DNA of 64,000 nucleotides, taken from assembly GCA_025738555.1 (NCBI GenBank), contig JAOVFP010000019.1, positions 2,501,759-2,565,758 of the forward strand. The letters run 5' to 3'. Shown here piece by piece: positions 22,194-33,170 of the stretch. A program made the position numbers and the translations under genes. The notes under the pieces are model-generated. The model had not been told where the DNA came from. It did not search any database and saw nothing but the letters and a program-made list of their open reading frames with translations. Source of the stretch: Cyathus striatus (lineage: Eukaryota > Basidiomycota > Agaricomycetes > Agaricales > Nidulariaceae). Each line of letters starts with the position of its first letter. The first letter of the stretch is position 1.

Positions 22194-24232
22194 TTAGAAT
22201 GCAAGCGTCTCTATAGTATAATCAACAAATTTTTCGACATCTTCAAACCTGGGAATAATCCTGCACTGGAAGGGCTTCGAATGCCTAGAAACCAAAATGC
22301 ATCAGTGGGTCTGTTAGACGATCTGTAGATTATGGCATACATAGCCAGCCCGCTGTCAAAGCATTCCATTGGATCAGGGACCACCGAGCACTCCGATCCA
22401 TCCTTCGTGGGAGTTACATCGAAAGCCCACAGGATACGTGCTGCGAATATGAACATCGTGTCATTTGCAACGTAGCGGCCAACACATATTCTGAATAAAA
22501 ACTTGAATGAGATACAATTCGAGGTTGATGAACCAACGTGATTGGCCATTACCTTCTTCCAAATCCAAATGCTATATCTCCTTCCTCAGAGCCCTCTGAA
22601 ACGGAAAGGAATTTTCCGGTGTTTGAATCAAGATGTCTCTCAGGTCTAACTCTTCAACATCAGGGCCATAGACATCCGGATCATGCATCATTGCCCTGTT
22701 AATATACCCGCTCTTTAGTGCAATTACAAAGTTCTACATGCTATAATTTACCAGATGTTTGGGATACAGATAGTGTCCTTGGGTATAAAGTAACCTTTAT
22801 ACCAATCATCTCTATCCAATTTATGCGGTATGCCTAGGGGCGAAACCAACATCAAATTCAGCACAACTTGTTACTGAGGCACTAACATACCGTTAGGACC
22901 AATTGGCCGCCATCTCATGCATTCTTTTGTAAGTGCCCTGACATACACCAGGTTGTCGTAGTCCCCAAAATTGGGTAGTCGCTCCCGGCCTACTACGCGA
23001 TCTAATTCTTCTTGCGCTTTCTTCTGTACATTTGGATGAAAAATAATGGCTAGTAAGAACCACTCTATTTGGTACGCGATCTGTACGTCCTAATTATTGA
23101 ATACGTCAACGAATAAGAAATATGTTACTTACAGTATCCGCGCCTGCAGCACTGGAAGCGCCGCAGTCAATTTGTCACGGACAAGGTACATAGGTGAAGA
23201 CATACTATAGAGTCACTGCGGTCCATGCACTCTCGATCTTCGGAAATGCTCCACTATTATCTTCCAACAATGAGCTCATAAAACAAGGCTTCTGAATACC
23301 TTCATTCTAAATTGGAAGTTTGACTATAATTCTGTGTAAGCACTCCTCTCCAAGGGGTTACTTACCATCCGATTTTCGACCCCCTCCATGAATTCCCTTA
23401 TCATCTCCGAGTCTCTGATAAACCACTCCTCCGTCTCATATCTCCACTTACACATCCACCGCGGAAGGAACCTCATCCAAGTGAAGAACTCTACCCAGTA
23501 CGTTCCTGGCACTCCAGCCTTCGTCAAGCGCTGCATGAAATCTGATACCATTTTAATCTTAGGATCTTCTGATGACGCGATTGGTGGTTGCCCATACAAC
23601 ATCGACAATGTCAGAGAATTGCTAGCCCTATGTAGATGTTTCTTGAAATCGGTAGGCGTTCCTAGAAGTTGTGAGACCATTAGGGCAGATTCGGATTCTT
23701 GAAAAGGGTGATATTTATTCGCGACGTTGTTGCTCAGTGCCCTGCAATGATCTCTAATTTAGAGGTCATTTGGAATATAAAGCGTAAATACATACTTATG
23801 AACAGCCTTCCTGATACGCTTCAACGACTCGCCATTCTGATAAAACGCAAAACTCAATCCACCAGTTACAATATCGACTATTATGGATGTTGGTCGACCA
23901 GAATATATCGCTGCACGGCGGTCTAGTAGCTCAGTGGCTACATCTGCATTTCCCAACACAACTACAGAATGTCCGGCGAGGTTTAAATGGATAATTGGTC
24001 CTAAACACCTTAGGTATTGCACGACTTAATGAGAGAAAGAGGATAAGTACCATATACTTCTTTCCACTTGGTAAATTTCAGCCAGTTCCTTTCCGAGAGC
24101 TGGAGAACATTGCCAATAATCGGTATACCAGGTGGACCAGGGGGTAGTTTCTTATAATTGCGATTTCGGTGCAGGGTGACATAAGAGAAGCCCAAATAAA
24201 AGGGTGAGGGATACAGGATTTATGATGCTCAT
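22194..24232 (-). pseudogene. Cytochrome P450, apparently inactivated by two frameshifts
   Basis: This is a haem monooxygenase of the microsomal fungal type. It has an N-terminal hydrophobic anchor from ATG 24232, then the Pro hinge LPPGPPGIPIIGN, the substrate region, the I-helix AAGADT (near 23150, formed across an intron), the ExxR helix ECMR (near 22940), and the haem loop FGFGRRICVG, whose Cys lies just after an intron (near 22500). The conserved end PFQCRIIPRFEDVE also follows an intron. Eight or so short GT-AG introns fit. Two defects are visible. The anchor and the Pro hinge are in different frames near 24200. The usual FRPERHLD before the haem loop needs one extra T near 22648. Either could be a sequencing error. 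If real, the gene is dead. P450 family not assigned. Confidence 0.75.
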
Positions 24233-24780
24233 TGTAGGGAAGCTTCAAGACTCAATAGCTGATTTTATATCACCCATTCTGATGGTAATCTATTTCAGAA
24301 GTATAGTAACTACTATGCGCCGGAAGGAGAATAATAAACTTTGCGAACCCAAGTATCATATCTACCACGCGTCGAATTAAATGAAGCAACGACGACGACA
24401 TTACAGTACAAAGTACAATACATAAATACGTATATTACGTACATTAAACAGCAGCATTTCGTCTGTATAGTATAAAATAAGTATAGTATGAACCGCTTTC
24501 ACGCATTGTGCTCGTATTCTTCAGCTTCTATTCACTTAGCAGATTAACGGCTAGGTAAATTCATCATTCTTTCTATTTATATACGCTCTACTAGTATCTT
24601 TCGTCACATGTACATGTACTATTCCATTTCCGCGCTAAACAGCAGCAATTTGCTGTATACTTGCAGTTGATTAGTATCTAGCCTACTCTGTGGCTTTTAA
24701 CGAAGCAAATGTTGAGTAAAGGATTCAACAGTCTCTTGTACGTCTCCTTCCCAACTCCAGCCCGTGTCCAAATCGCCGAT
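24233..24780. other. AT-rich intergenic region upstream of the P450
   Basis: No gene is seen. TATA-like words (TATAAA, GTATAT) are frequent but non-specific in this AT-rich stretch. Confidence 0.4.
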
Positions 24781-24789
24781 AAGTCACTT

Positions 24790-25430
24790 GAATCTCTCTA
24801 TGTATAAGTAGGCTACTTGTTACTTTACCCCGTCGAGAATGGATTGCGTGTTCCATCCTGCTGGAGTGAAGGAATCGATAATAGTACATCTGTCGTTTGT
24901 ACTATACGGTCTCGTATTGCATGTGTCCATTCCCCCCGTTCACCAACAGCTGCACGGTCTTGGGGTACCATGCAGGATTCTTCAGTTCCACTTCCCTCAC
25001 CCTCCTTAAGCTTTGACCTGCGCAGGTCGAAAAGCGTACTTGGGAGTCTTCTTATGGTGCTCTCCAAGCGTCTCTTTGGCCTTCGGTGTCCACATCTTCT
25101 GCTTCGATTCGGGAAAGTTCTGCCGTGTTAGGCTAATTATTTGGTACCGAATTCCGTAGAGATAGCTCAGTGCGATTTAATGACGGCATTGGTGGGCGGA
25201 AGATGTGGTTCTCTGTCTTCTTCCTGTAGGGTTGGTTTCATGGGGAAGGGGTGAGTCGTCGGTGAGTGATAAGAGGATGAATTCGGAGGAGGGAGATAGG
25301 TCGGATGCGTCTGCGCAGTAGGCGTCTGGGACTACAAAAAGTGATTGTCTGTTGAGGGAAATAGACTACCTTGATGCCGGCGCTTCGGGGATCAGCACTC
25401 GCCTCATGTTTGATCGTAAGAGAGAGTAAA
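24790..25430 (-). pseudogene. HMG-box transcription factor relic
   Basis: Minus-strand pieces resemble a fungal MAT/Rox-type HMG box. They are PPTNAVIKS (box start, near 25190), QNFPESKQKMW then KAKETLGEHHKK and KYAFRP (box end, near 25030-25130). HMG boxes of this class bind and bend DNA. Between the pieces there are at least three stop codons, and downstream the frame closes at once. A Ser/Pro-rich stretch just before the box (near 25250-25330) is also usual for this family. The piece is too broken to be functional. Confidence 0.4.
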
Positions 25431-26122
25431 ACGCGTCTCTAGTTTCTATCCGTATGTATCTTCGGGCTAGTTGGGACGGCATTTGGATGACATGTAATTG
25501 GACTTCGGGGACGTGAGCAGAGAAAGGAACAAGAGATTAAGAGATGAGAACTTGAGAGAGATCGTGGAAGAACAGGTATCGCAAAGTCTGGCACGACAAG
25601 TGATCAAAATGAGAGTCAATATCTTGATTGATATCATATCGTTGAATGTTCTGAGCTCGGAGCGTGAAGGAAAAGCTAGGAATTATACGGAAATTCAAGT
25701 CGCAATTCTCAGAGGCGACGCGTCACGACAACGTCACGTAGTTTGCTGCGTTATTTGGCACTGACCTTAAATTGTTTGGCTGGAGCATCGCCGGACAAAT
25801 CCGCATCTACTGAAGTTCTGTTCCAGACTCTAGTTATCATGAACTTTATGATCTCATGAGCGCTTGGATGACTTGAGATATAATGTGAGGTAGTTCTTAC
25901 ATTTGCATGCAACATAATTATATGTACTAATCTAATGCAGCAGTGCAACAGAATGCGAAAAGCAGATAAACGACGCAGGAAATACCGATAGAGGATACGA
26001 GAAAGCACGAAATAGAGATAGAAAAGGGGTAGACAAAAAGGAATAAACATCGGCCCAAGTCTTTGCAAGTAGCGAAAGAAAAGAAAAAAAGGTTATAAAT
26101 AGAATAAACTATGTAAGTAAAG
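25431..26122. other. Region between the HMG relic and the Set3-like gene
   Basis: An 88-codon plus-strand frame (25498-25764) is unrecognised and probably not a gene. The part next to 26122 is the 3' flank of the Set3-like gene; no definite polyadenylation signal is visible. Confidence 0.35.
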
Positions 26123-29100
26123 CTACCGACCCCGTCTACGTGAACGGTATGGCGGCCATCGATCGCCGCGGTCACGATCTTGTCGGTCGCGATCAGCTGA
26201 TGGTCCTCTGGGAATGTACGACGAGCCTGAGTACGAACGCGGGGAAGACATATACGAAGACTGGCTCGATTGAGACGAAAGAATGCCGTTACGAAGGGCG
26301 CGGGGTGCACTGGGTACAGGTCGTGGGGCGGTGGGTAACGTGCTGGGATTGGATGTGAATGAGGAGCCTGACGAGCGATAAAGAGGAGGAGCAGAGGATG
26401 GAGTAGGTCGTCCACCAGACGGCGACATGGAAGTATGAAAAGACCTAGGATGCGTTGGAGGACTGCGAGGACGATAGGAATCGAACCGTTTTAGTGGAGG
26501 TGGAGAGGCCTCGCCGATTTCGCCTTCTTCTTGCTGAGGAACCCGACGAGTTTGAGGATGGTCCAGGGGTGCATTGGTGGTGAGTGGAAGTTTGGATATC
26601 TCTTTGGTCAGTGAGACAGTGACGACGGGTACAGGAGGTGGAGTGTCACTCGGTAAAGGTGAAGAACCGACGGCGATGGACTGTTCAACCAGCTCCACCT
26701 TGGCCTCACGCGTAATCTCGTGCGTGAGTGGCGGAGTTGGAGCAGGCTTCGCTATTGCTCGAGGAGGCGGCGGGGAAGGAGTATGAGTCAACTTGGAGTT
26801 GTGAAGGGCGGAGGATGACAGCGGAGGAGGGTGATACCCGTTGACCTTTGGTGGTGCCATCTGGTGGTCGTCGATGTTCATAACTTTCCCATGAGCTGAC
26901 GGAGGAGGCTCGACTGGAGTCGCATCGACAGCCTCCCCTGCCAGATCATGCTGACCGTCCACAGACACCTGTACACGCGACATAGGAGGCGACGGCAGTG
27001 AAACCGGAGAGGGGGCTTTCGTGGAAAGAGCCCGTAGATGAGGTACGATAGGCGACCGCAATAAAACGGTCTGCGGTACCATAGGCGACGGAGCCAGCAC
27101 CTCGTTCGTACCAGGAGGCGAAACTGCCAACACCTCATTCGTACCCGCCGGAGAAACAGCGAACGCCGATGACGCGCTCATTGGCGACGTCTGAATGCTG
27201 GTACGAGTAACCTCCTCTTCCCGCTGCTTCTTCTTCCGCAGCGCAAAGTCTTTGAGGGTGAGCTTGACTTTGGGAACGGGGGCTGGTTGAAGCGGAGACG
27301 ATGCCGATGATGGAGAAGTGTCGTGTGGAATGAATGCTTCTCGTGGCATTTCGGACGGGGGCATGAGAGGAGACGATGGCGGCATGGATGGCGAAAGAGG
27401 AGTTGCCTCTCGTGGATACGGTTCCTGAGACGAGATGGGCGGAGCAGAGGCAGGAGGCCCACGAGGAGAAGGTGACCGAACGACGACTTGAGGTGCAGGA
27501 GACTCGGGAGCAAGACTATACGCAATCGGCACATCAGGAGAAGAGTGATATTCATCCTGTCCTTCATGAACTCCAACAATCTCCCCGCCATCAACCATCG
27601 GCGACGACGGTATCGTCGACATAGGGGACAATGGCGAATGTTCGTCCTCCAAATTAGGCAGGTGGTCTCGTGTATCAGGGAACGGCGAGGTCGGCAGTGG
27701 AGAACGATGCGGTGACGGCGGGGAAGTGAGAGGTGATAGTGGGGTGTTATTGCCGAATGGAAAGTCTCCCGTGGGCTGAGGGCTTGGGGAAAGGGGAGAG
27801 ATTGGCGTAGGAGAGGCGGAGTGCGCATAGGCGGACTTGGTATTGAGAGCGCTGGGTAGAGGAACCGGCAACGAAGCAATAGACGAAAGAGGAGAGTGCT
27901 CTTCGTGTAGGGGAACGGGAGACGGGTGTCTCTCGTCTCCAAGACCATGCATCGAATGCGTTAGCGGAATGTCGAGCTCGTCCATCTCGACATCACCATC
28001 TCCAGACGCAGACGGCTCCTCCATGGGTATCGGCGGATGGTCATGCGGCGACAAAGCCACCGTAAGCGTATTCGGCGACGACACTTCCACCTCAGCCTCC
28101 TCCTCCTCTTCTTCCTCCTTTGGCAACTGGCTGACCTCCAACGAATCTTTACGCGTAAACGCGCTCCAGCTCATCTGAGGCGACCCCAAACCCTCCTCCG
28201 CGCCAGGATCAACATCCACGGTCCTCTCCTTGCCTTTGCCCTTCCCGAGCCCCAGTCCAACTCCCAGCGTTTCAGAAATCGATGCGTTAGTCGAGCCAAT
28301 GACGGCGTAAGCGCCCGTGACTGGCGTTACGAGCGACAATTTGGCAAAACGCATCGAGGGCGACGTCGCAGGTGGGGGAAGTGGTAGTGTGTCGAGCTTG
28401 ACCGTCGAAGGGCCAGCAACCGCCGCATCACCTACAGAAAGAGGTCAGTAAAGAGTACATGCACGACCATGAGTAACTCACCTTTCTCGATACCAATATC
28501 GTCATCCACGACCTCGACTCGAAACCTATCGATCAAGTGATCTGCAAAGGCGATGATGAGAAACCATAGAATGTAATAAACAGAAAACGTACTCTTCCTC
28601 CGATGGAAAATCGGCCGTGACTCTCCACCCGTATCGCCCACTATTTCTTCCTCTTCCTCCTCCGTGCCTGCGCCATCCTTCACATCTCCATCCACTCCAG
28701 CCGCGCCCTCAACCCCTCGATCCCCATCCACAGCCTCGACCCCAGCAGCAACATCCTCTCCCTCCCCATCATTCCCAACAGCCATCGGTCGATCGAACCA
28801 CTTCTTCCTCATCTTGGGAGGAACAAGCGGCGACGCGGGCAACTCGTCCTCCACGTCCATCGTCGGATCTTGACGCACCGAGCGAGGAGACTTTGAAGGA
28901 GAGCGTATCCTAATTCGCCGGACTGGAGAACCTGTAAGAGAGGGTTAGCAACACGAGCGAGTGATTTGCGTACCACAACCAAAACGAAAAGAAAGAAGGA
29001 AAAGGGATCTTACCATCACGCTTATCCTCCTCCTCTGCCCCCTCAGCACGCACAACGACGCCTTTCCTCCTGTCCCTCCCCTTCCTCGTTCGTTTCTTCC

Positions 29101-31322
29101 TACTGCGCCCATTAACAGCCCTCTCTTTCTTCTTCTTCCCCTCCTCCTCGTACTCCTTCTCCGTCCTCTCTCCTTCCCCCTCCTCCGGCTCATCAACACA
29201 CATCTCGACCCCACTCAACCCGCCCGAAAAAGGGACCCTCTCCTTCGTCTTGAACCCCCTCCTATGACCAATGAGTGGTCCCAGATCCACCCCTTCCGCT
29301 TTCTCCCCAGCAGCGGTAGCAGAAGCAGGAAACTCGGATCCGGAAACGGAGGAGACGACCTCCCCGTCGACGAATGCTGCCATTTGAACTAGGGCACAGT
29401 CTTTTGCGCGTGCGCCGCATGCGCATGTTGTGAATGTGGATGAGAGGAGGTGCAGGATGTTGGCCATTTGTTGGCGGAGGTGGGCGTATTGTTGTGGGCT
29501 GGTTGGTTGGGCGGTGTTTGGTGGTGGCGGTGGGTTCGAGGTGGGTGAAGGTGCGGTGGTAGGTGATGTAGTAGTTGGTGGTGGTGGTGCGGTTGTAGGT
29601 GATGTAGTAGTTGTTGGTGGTGGTACGGTTGAAGGTGGTGGTACGGTTGTTGGTGGTGGTCCAGTCGTCGATGGTGGTGGAACCGTTGAAGGTGGTGGAA
29701 CAGTTGTCGCATTCGGAGAAACAGGCGTCGAAGCAGAAAAAGAAGAAAAAAGCGGCAAGCTAACGTATCGGTAAACCAAAACCCCACCCAATATTCAAAA
29801 AAAACACTCACGGAAACATCTGAGGACTCTCAATCAACGCAGGCAAACTATGAATCGCATTCCCATCGTCCCACTCCCATCCTAGCACAACCTCCTCATT
29901 CGCTTTCAAATCCCTAGCCGCAAAAATCCCAAACGACAACGCCGTACCGCCCTCCTTGTTTGCCTTTTCAGGACAAAGGACAGGACGAATGACGGCGTTT
30001 GGTCTACATCCACTTCGTACGAAACGGCCTTTGCTGCCGGACACTCTCGCATCGAGGGCAACGTCCAAAGGCGGTCCTACGAGATGCACGAAAGGCCTTG
30101 GCATACCCAGATGCGCGTAGCCATTGAGTGGGTCGGAGAGGTACGACGACGAGGGTGTGATGCGACTCGTATACGGGGTAATGAACGACTGGGTCTTGAT
30201 AGGCTGCACGGTATGCACCGCGTACGAAGGTGGCCGAATTGAGAGGTGCGAGTGAAGACTTAGGTATGGTGGGACTGGCGTAGGCGGAAGGGGACGTAGG
30301 TGGATTTGGGCGTCTTGAGAATCTGATGGTGGCACCGGGACAGGGATGGGAGAAGGCGTGTAGGGGGATGGGGTGGATGTTAGCGCTGTTATGCCCCGCC
30401 AGTTCTGTGCGTGACGGCGGAGTTTTGCACGGGTGTCGGCGTGTGGGATTATGTCTGTTGATAGGGGGACGTAGGAGTGCGTCCAGGGCTCGTCGATGTC
30501 GATGTGGTCGTCTTCGTTTGAGGTGTCGAGTGGTGGGGGTGGGATGGCTGAGGAAGAGGCGAGGAGGATGGATGTGGTGGTGGTGGTTGCGGTGGTTGGG
30601 GAATGGGCGATTGAGATTCGACGTTTTTTCTTTACGTGCGCTGAGCTCCCCTCTCCTCGACGTTTTCGGTCTACACCTGGACTCCTCCTAACCCTCCCAG
30701 TGGTAGCTACGCCTCCCTGCTCGAGGACAGATTTCCATTGTTTACGCTGGACAAGGACGGCTTTCTCCCTATCAACCTCGCGGGGGACACATTCCCAACA
30801 CTGCCACTCATCGGGAACCTCGTCGTGGCCTATGCCAAAACACGCAGCGTGACACCACCTCCCGCAAATATCGCACGCAATGGAGAATCCATCGTCGTGG
30901 GTGAAGCCGCAGATGCAGCGGATGGTTTCGGAGGGGTCCAAGGGGGGGTCTGAGGGCGGAGGGGGGTCGTATAGGGAGGAAGGGGGTGAGCTGGGTGGAT
31001 TCATTCCTTTGTTGTCGGTGGATGGGGTTGGAGGGGGATGAGGATGAGCTTTTTCTTTTCCCTTGCGACTGGGTGGTTTGTGAGTGTCGTCGTTGTTGTG
31101 GAAGCCTGCTGTACTAGCGCGGCGTTTGGTTGGTACGACCTTTGCTACTCCTGACTGTGGCAGGGATTCCTTTGCGGCATGGTTCTTCCCTCGTTTCCCC
31201 GAACTCGACGAACTTGCACTTCTCCCTCCCCCTTCTGCGCTGGTGCTGCCACTAGGCCCAGCTGGTGCTCCCCCAAGATCTAGCAGACTGAGCGCTGCCT
31301 CTCCTCTCGCATCAACGTTCAT
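26123..31322 (-). CDS. set3: Set3-like PHD and SET domain protein
   Basis: Five exons (31322-29812, 29759-29014, 28931-28593, 28541-28482, 28431-26123) join in frame to 1,654 aa, all introns GT-AG. A PHD finger lies at about residues 135-182 (CIC, CDIC, WCHAAC, CWEC). A SET domain follows at about 375-500 (SGCRPNAVIRPV, FGIFAARDL, EEVVLGWEW). PHD followed by SET is the layout of yeast Set3 and animal MLL5, scaffolds of histone deacetylase complexes whose SET lacks normal methyltransferase activity. The NHSC motif here is replaced by RSGC, which fits that. The rest is long, low-complexity and probably disordered, with a Thr/Pro repeat in exon 2. It should act in the nucleus. Three degraded partial copies lie near the telomere. 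The symbol is by domain layout, not by search. Confidence 0.82.
29500..29710 (-). repeat. Minisatellite encoding TTVPPPST-type repeats in Set3
   Basis: On the + strand, units of GGTGGTGG-TACGGTTG type recur about eight times and encode repeats such as TVPPPST, TTAPPPP and TTTSPTT in exon 2. The relic at 62270-62390 has fewer units, so the array changes in length. Confidence 0.8.
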
Positions 31323-31838
31323 CAGCAGCTATAACAAGCATGCGCGGGGGCTGGAGATTCGATTTATCTTTTTTTACTGGTGTTTGAGGCGTGCGTGAGC
31401 GGGAGAGAGAGTAGAGAGAGCGTTGGTTGCAAAGTTGGTGAGGCGGTTGACTGGCCCCCCTTTGCTCTGCTTTGCGAGGCGTGTTGGGGTGTGTTTGGTT
31501 GAATGAGTAAGGAAGCTTTTGGTAAATAGATGACAATAGTCGTTGGGTTATTATTAGTTCGGGGCCCCGCGGGTTTTTGCGACGACGGGTATGCACACGT
31601 TGTCTCTTTCCATCATGTTTCTCTTTTTGTTCGGCACCGGTGAGCATGGTCGTTTGTTGGTGGTGTTGATAGCGTGCGGGATGGCAAGTGGCTAGTTGGG
31701 GGGACTGAGGTACGTACTCGATGCTGTTCTCATGCCAACGCCCCATTGTTCTCATCGTGTGTAAACTTGGCGTAATATGGTTTAGCTCTACGATGGTGTA
31801 CGGCGCTGGGAAGTGATTCTCTAGCTCATCCTCGCGAA
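31323..31838. promoter_or_regulatory. Upstream region of the Set3-like gene
   Basis: No gene is visible; a minus-strand frame across it (31914-31312) overlaps the dispersed repeat and has no recognised motif. GA-rich and CT-rich tracts near 31400-31430 could be promoter elements but nothing definite can be named. Confidence 0.3.
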
Positions 31839-32520
31839 GTGTATCGCACGATGGTGATATATCACAGGCCAACACCAATACATCACAGCCGCACTCTTCC
31901 ATCCTCTCCAGCATCCAAATCAGCCACTCTCCACGCCGTCGACGCCGACACCTCTCTTATCTCAGGCTATTTATACTCTTGCGTCCCATCGAATCTTCTT
32001 TCATCTAACTCTGCTTTGTTAACGTCCTTCGTCCTCCCTGTCCTCCTCACCACACTCACTCTAACGCACTCTGAAGTCGTTTGCCATACTATATCTTGGA
32101 GCCTTAGGATGCCACGCGGACATATCTAAAAATAGATTGACCCAAGATAGTAGCGTGCTCGCGTGCCTTATCTATATCGTAAGTCTGTTTATAACTATGC
32201 ATGTGATACGTCCCTTTCACCAGTTATAAATGGGTGTATACTGCTCCTCTTCAACCATAATGCACGATTCCGCTCTCTCAACTATCCCACCCGTCCCCGT
32301 TCTTCATCAAAGAAGCCCTTAATTCTTCTTTGTGCCTCAATTTCCCGTAACCACTCCATGTACGTCGTTGCCAGTCTCAAGCGAGGGGGAAAAAGCCAAG
32401 GTTACGATACATCCAACTACGAACCATGCAGACCGACTCGAAACGAACACAGTACCACTTTCCTAGATGTTCCATACCCATAGGTTACCCGTCGACAACG
32501 TCAACTTAGACTTTATACAC
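31839..32520 (+). repeat. Dispersed repeat R2, copy 2
   Basis: It matches 11540-11020 (reverse complement) and 46545-47290. Shared words are CATCCTCTCCAGCATCC, TCTCAGGCTATTTATACTC and GCGTCCCATCGAATCTTC. A TATA-like site inside the repeat suggests a promoter carried by an element. No protein is encoded. Confidence 0.5.
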
Positions 32521-32599
32521 TACCCTCGTGGTTCATACCAACGACAACATTTCAGTCCTAGCAGACACCGAGAGCCTGCTAATATGGAGTAGTGGGCCA

Positions 32600-33170
32600 G
32601 ACTATCTTGATACTTCAATTTGATTTTGTCATCCGCCTGTTTTGTTGTAGGCGAGCGCGATTTCCGAGCCTTAGGGTTAGGGGACATGGAGACTAATGTC
32701 TCTCCGTTGGAGTATCGGAAGGTTCCCCACCCACATCGCGTACCATTCAGCCGCTGCACCACGTCATGTATTCTGAGTTCTCGTCCCTCTGCGAGCGGGT
32801 GAGTTGGATTTAATGAGGACCACGGCGGGGAGGATATACTTCGATTATAGGGCCAGGAGGTAGGATGCAGGCTGGAGAATGGCGGGTAGGGGCGTTGTGG
32901 GCTGAAGATTGTCCTAGAAATGAGTATGCAACTGTACCGAGTGGCGAGGAGAAGAAGGCGTGCGAAGGTTCGCATATTACATCTTCCCATTTATCATCCT
33001 GCAATTCAACCACCGGACATCCTTCTACGCTGTAATCCTTGTATTTCCATTGGTAATCGGGAGAATACTTCAAAATGGGCTGCAAGTACTGTTTGAAGAG
33101 GTGCGTTCGAACGTAGAGGATGATCGAGCCGCTGTGATGTTGGATCGTGCTGGATTTCTCCGGTAGTGCT
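32600..33170 (-). pseudogene. Remnant of an unknown protein gene
   Basis: A minus-strand frame starting near 33165 reads well (KSSTIQHHSGSIILYVRTHL then QYLQPILKYSPDYQWKYKDY) and ends at a stop near 32810. A second segment in another frame (RELRIHDVVQRLNGTRCGWG) continues to about 32650. The two look like one protein broken by a frameshift. I do not recognise the family. A weak match to 46110-46180 suggests another decayed copy there. Confidence 0.4.

Noticed and set aside
27178..27948. Minus-strand 256-codon frame rich in Arg, Leu and Pro
   Set aside because: It overlaps Set3 exon 5 in another frame and has no motif; the five-exon model explains the region.
28617..28913. Plus-strand Pro-rich open frame
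   Set aside because: It is antisense to exon 3 of the Set3-like gene, whose splicing and domains are supported. It is kept open by composition.
29430..29774. Plus-strand Gly/Val-rich open frame
   Set aside because: It is the complement of the Thr/Pro minisatellite in Set3 exon 2, a low-complexity by-product.
32671..32682. Interstitial telomeric repeat TTAGGGTTAGGG
   Set aside because: On the minus strand it lies inside a coding-like remnant and reads as ordinary codons (SPNPKARK). Nothing marks a junction there, so chance is likely.
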